Of a stretch of 64,000 nt of DNA, positions 63,162 through 64,000 are shown piece by piece. The stretch is from Ramlibacter tataouinensis TTB310. Its GTDB lineage: Bacteria > Pseudomonadota > Gammaproteobacteria > Burkholderiales > Burkholderiaceae_C. The stretch spans positions 124,001 through 188,000 of the forward strand of contig NC_015677.1 of assembly GCF_000215705.1 (NCBI RefSeq), read 5' to 3'. The notes under the pieces are model-generated. The model was not told the origin of the DNA. It did no database searches and worked only from the letters and a program-made list of their open reading frames with translations. Each line of letters starts with the position of its first letter. Position 1 is the stretch's first letter. Made by a program: the position numbers and the translations under genes.

Positions 63162-63655
63162 GCCGGTGCCTCCGCCTGCGGCGCCGCGCCATTGCGCCGC
63201 GAAGGACGCCCCGGGCCGGCGCCGGGCTGCTCCAGCTCGATCAGCTCGTCCAACAGCCGGTAGAGCTGCTGGAGCTTGGCCTTGCCCAGGGTGGCTTCCA
63301 TCCACTGGTAGTGCGCCTCGACGGCGTGCGAGAGCTTGTCCACCAGCTTGCGGCCCTTGGCCGTGGCCTCCACCACGGTGCGCCGCTGGTCGGCCGGGTC
63401 GCGCTCGCGCCGGATCAGGCCGTCGCGCTCCATGCGCGCCAGCACGCCGGTGAGGCTGGGCCCCAGGATGAACGCCTCGCGCGCCACCCGGCCGGTCTCC
63501 ACCGTGCCGTGCTCGCCCAGCACCCGCAGCACCCGCCACTGCTGGTCCGACAGCCCGTGCTCGCGCAGGCGCGGCCGGTTGTGGGCCATGACGGCTTCGC
63601 GCGCCTGCAGCAGCAGGCGGGGGAGGTTGCGGTGGGCGAAGGGGGTGGTGCTCAT
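63158..63655 (-). CDS. hpaR: MarR-family repressor HpaR
   Basis: A 165-residue winged-helix repressor of the homoprotocatechuate pathway. It has HNRPRLREHGLSDQQWRVLRVL, FILGPSLTGVLARMERDGLI as recognition helix region and RRERDPADQRRTVVEATAKG as wing, all close to HpaR/HpcR. Aromatic acids release it from DNA in enterobacteria. It is the first gene of the operon, so it is autoregulated. There is no Shine-Dalgarno before the ATG. A Pro/Arg-rich tail follows residue 145. Confidence 0.92.
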   Translation of the reverse strand: MSTTPFAHRNLPRLLLQAREAVMAHNRPRLREHGLSDQQWRVLRVLGEHGTVETGRVAREAFILGPSLTGVLARMERDGLIRRERDPADQRRTVVEATAKGRKLVDKLSHAVEAHYQWMEATLGKAKLQQLYRLLDELIELEQPGAGPGRPSRRNGAAPQAEAPA

Positions 63656-63660
63656 GGCTA

Positions 63661-63683
63661 ATTGATTAACATATTAAATGTTT
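63661..63683 (-). promoter_or_regulatory. hpaR operator and promoter
   Basis: An AT-rich island with AACAT (63668-63672) facing ATGTT (63678-63682), and TTAA cores on both sides, six bases upstream of the hpaR start. Its symmetry and place fit a MarR-type operator covering the promoter of the operon. Confidence 0.5.
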
Positions 63684-63765
63684 CCGCGGCGCCGGGCAAA
63701 TCCGCGCAAACCGCGCGGGCGGTGCGGCTCGGTTGAATCGGCACGGGCTGCCTACACTTGCGGTC

Positions 63766-64000
63766 ATGGCCAAGGACAAGACGATCTACAGCTGCACCGA
63801 ATGCGGCGGCAGCACCCCCAAGTGGCAGGGCAAATGCCCGCACTGCAACGCCTGGAACACGCTGGTGGAGACGGTGCCGGAGGGCGCGGCGGGGCCGGGC
63901 CGCAACCGCTTCGCCGCGCTGGCGTCGACTTCCGAGCTCGCGGTGCTGGCCGACATCGAGGCCGCCGACGTGGCGCGCACGCCCACCGGCATAGCCGAGC
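63766..64000 (+). CDS. radA: DNA repair protein RadA, 5' part only
   Basis: The first 78 codons of RadA (Sms), a RecA-like helicase that promotes branch migration in recombination. The N-terminal zinc finger is visible with Cys10, Cys13, Cys24 and Cys27 (YSCTECGGSTPKWQGKCPHC). The ATPase and Lon-like domains lie beyond the right edge. TACACT ends seven bases before the ATG and no Shine-Dalgarno is seen. It is divergent from hpaR. Confidence 0.95.
   Translation, partial: MAKDKTIYSCTECGGSTPKWQGKCPHCNAWNTLVETVPEGAAGPGRNRFAALASTSELAVLADIEAADVARTPTGIAE

Overview
The window is about 70% GC by eye, densely coded, and reads as a chromosomal segment of a betaproteobacterium of the order Burkholderiales, most likely Comamonadaceae (Ramlibacter/Variovorax type; the genus is a guess). 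The clues are a methionine synthase split into two genes with an S-adenosylhomocysteine riboswitch, two Bug/TctC-type substrate-binding proteins, a TorF-porin-glnK-amtB operon, and the lplT/alr and radA genes. No tRNA, rRNA, CRISPR array, transposase or phage gene was seen.

Layout. 1-7.7 kb: 5' part of pckG, a 50-residue membrane peptide, threonine ammonia-lyase, a tandem AAA+ ATPase, a Phd-zeta type toxin-antitoxin pair and recQ. 7.7-17.6 kb: the two halves of cobalamin-dependent methionine synthase (metH1 and metH2), separated by about 6 kb holding a Tat-exported PhoX-like protein, an ABC exporter, a small DUF6504-like protein and a GH8 lipoprotein; metH2 is preceded by an SAH riboswitch. 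17.6-25 kb: glycine-zipper protein, YihY membrane protein, comM, then a nitrogen-controlled operon (porin, glnK, amtB) with a good NtrC site and sigma-54 promoter, and an M14 carboxypeptidase. 25-29.2 kb: asparaginase, TctC protein, LysR regulator and TauD-type dioxygenase. 29.3-41.7 kb: a frameshifted TfoX C-terminal-domain gene, a degenerate histidine-kinase-like protein, an SMP-30 lactonase, glcE-glcF, YciI, hemerythrin, a LytTR membrane regulator, an acyltransferase, the lplT-eamA-gpx operon, and alr with a GNAT-glyoxalase fusion.

41.7-63.7 kb looks like an accessory block between alr and radA. It opens with a large CHASE-PAS-HK-REC-REC-Hpt sensor, an uncharacterised coiled-coil protein with three SLD repeats and a possible nuclease motif, a HipBA module, an EamA transporter and a VapBC module. 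It then carries a leftward cluster of fourteen genes: hpaR-hpaG1-hpaG2-hpaE-[long inverted repeat]-hpaD-hpaF-hpaH-hpaI, which encodes a complete meta-cleavage route from homoprotocatechuate to pyruvate and succinate semialdehyde, followed by an IlvD-family dehydratase, an aromatic-ring FAD monooxygenase, a DUF2783 peptide, a Bug-type binding protein, a class II aldolase and a PanE-like reductase. The last six are not part of the classical Hpa pathway and may form an unrecognised extension. radA begins at the right edge.

A recurring feature is a TAnnnT-like hexamer ending only 6-11 bases before the start codon with no Shine-Dalgarno sequence (metH1, recQ, the DUF6504-like gene, the lactonase gene, glcE, hipB, radA), which suggests frequent leaderless transcripts. 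Three toxin-antitoxin modules lie in 64 kb.
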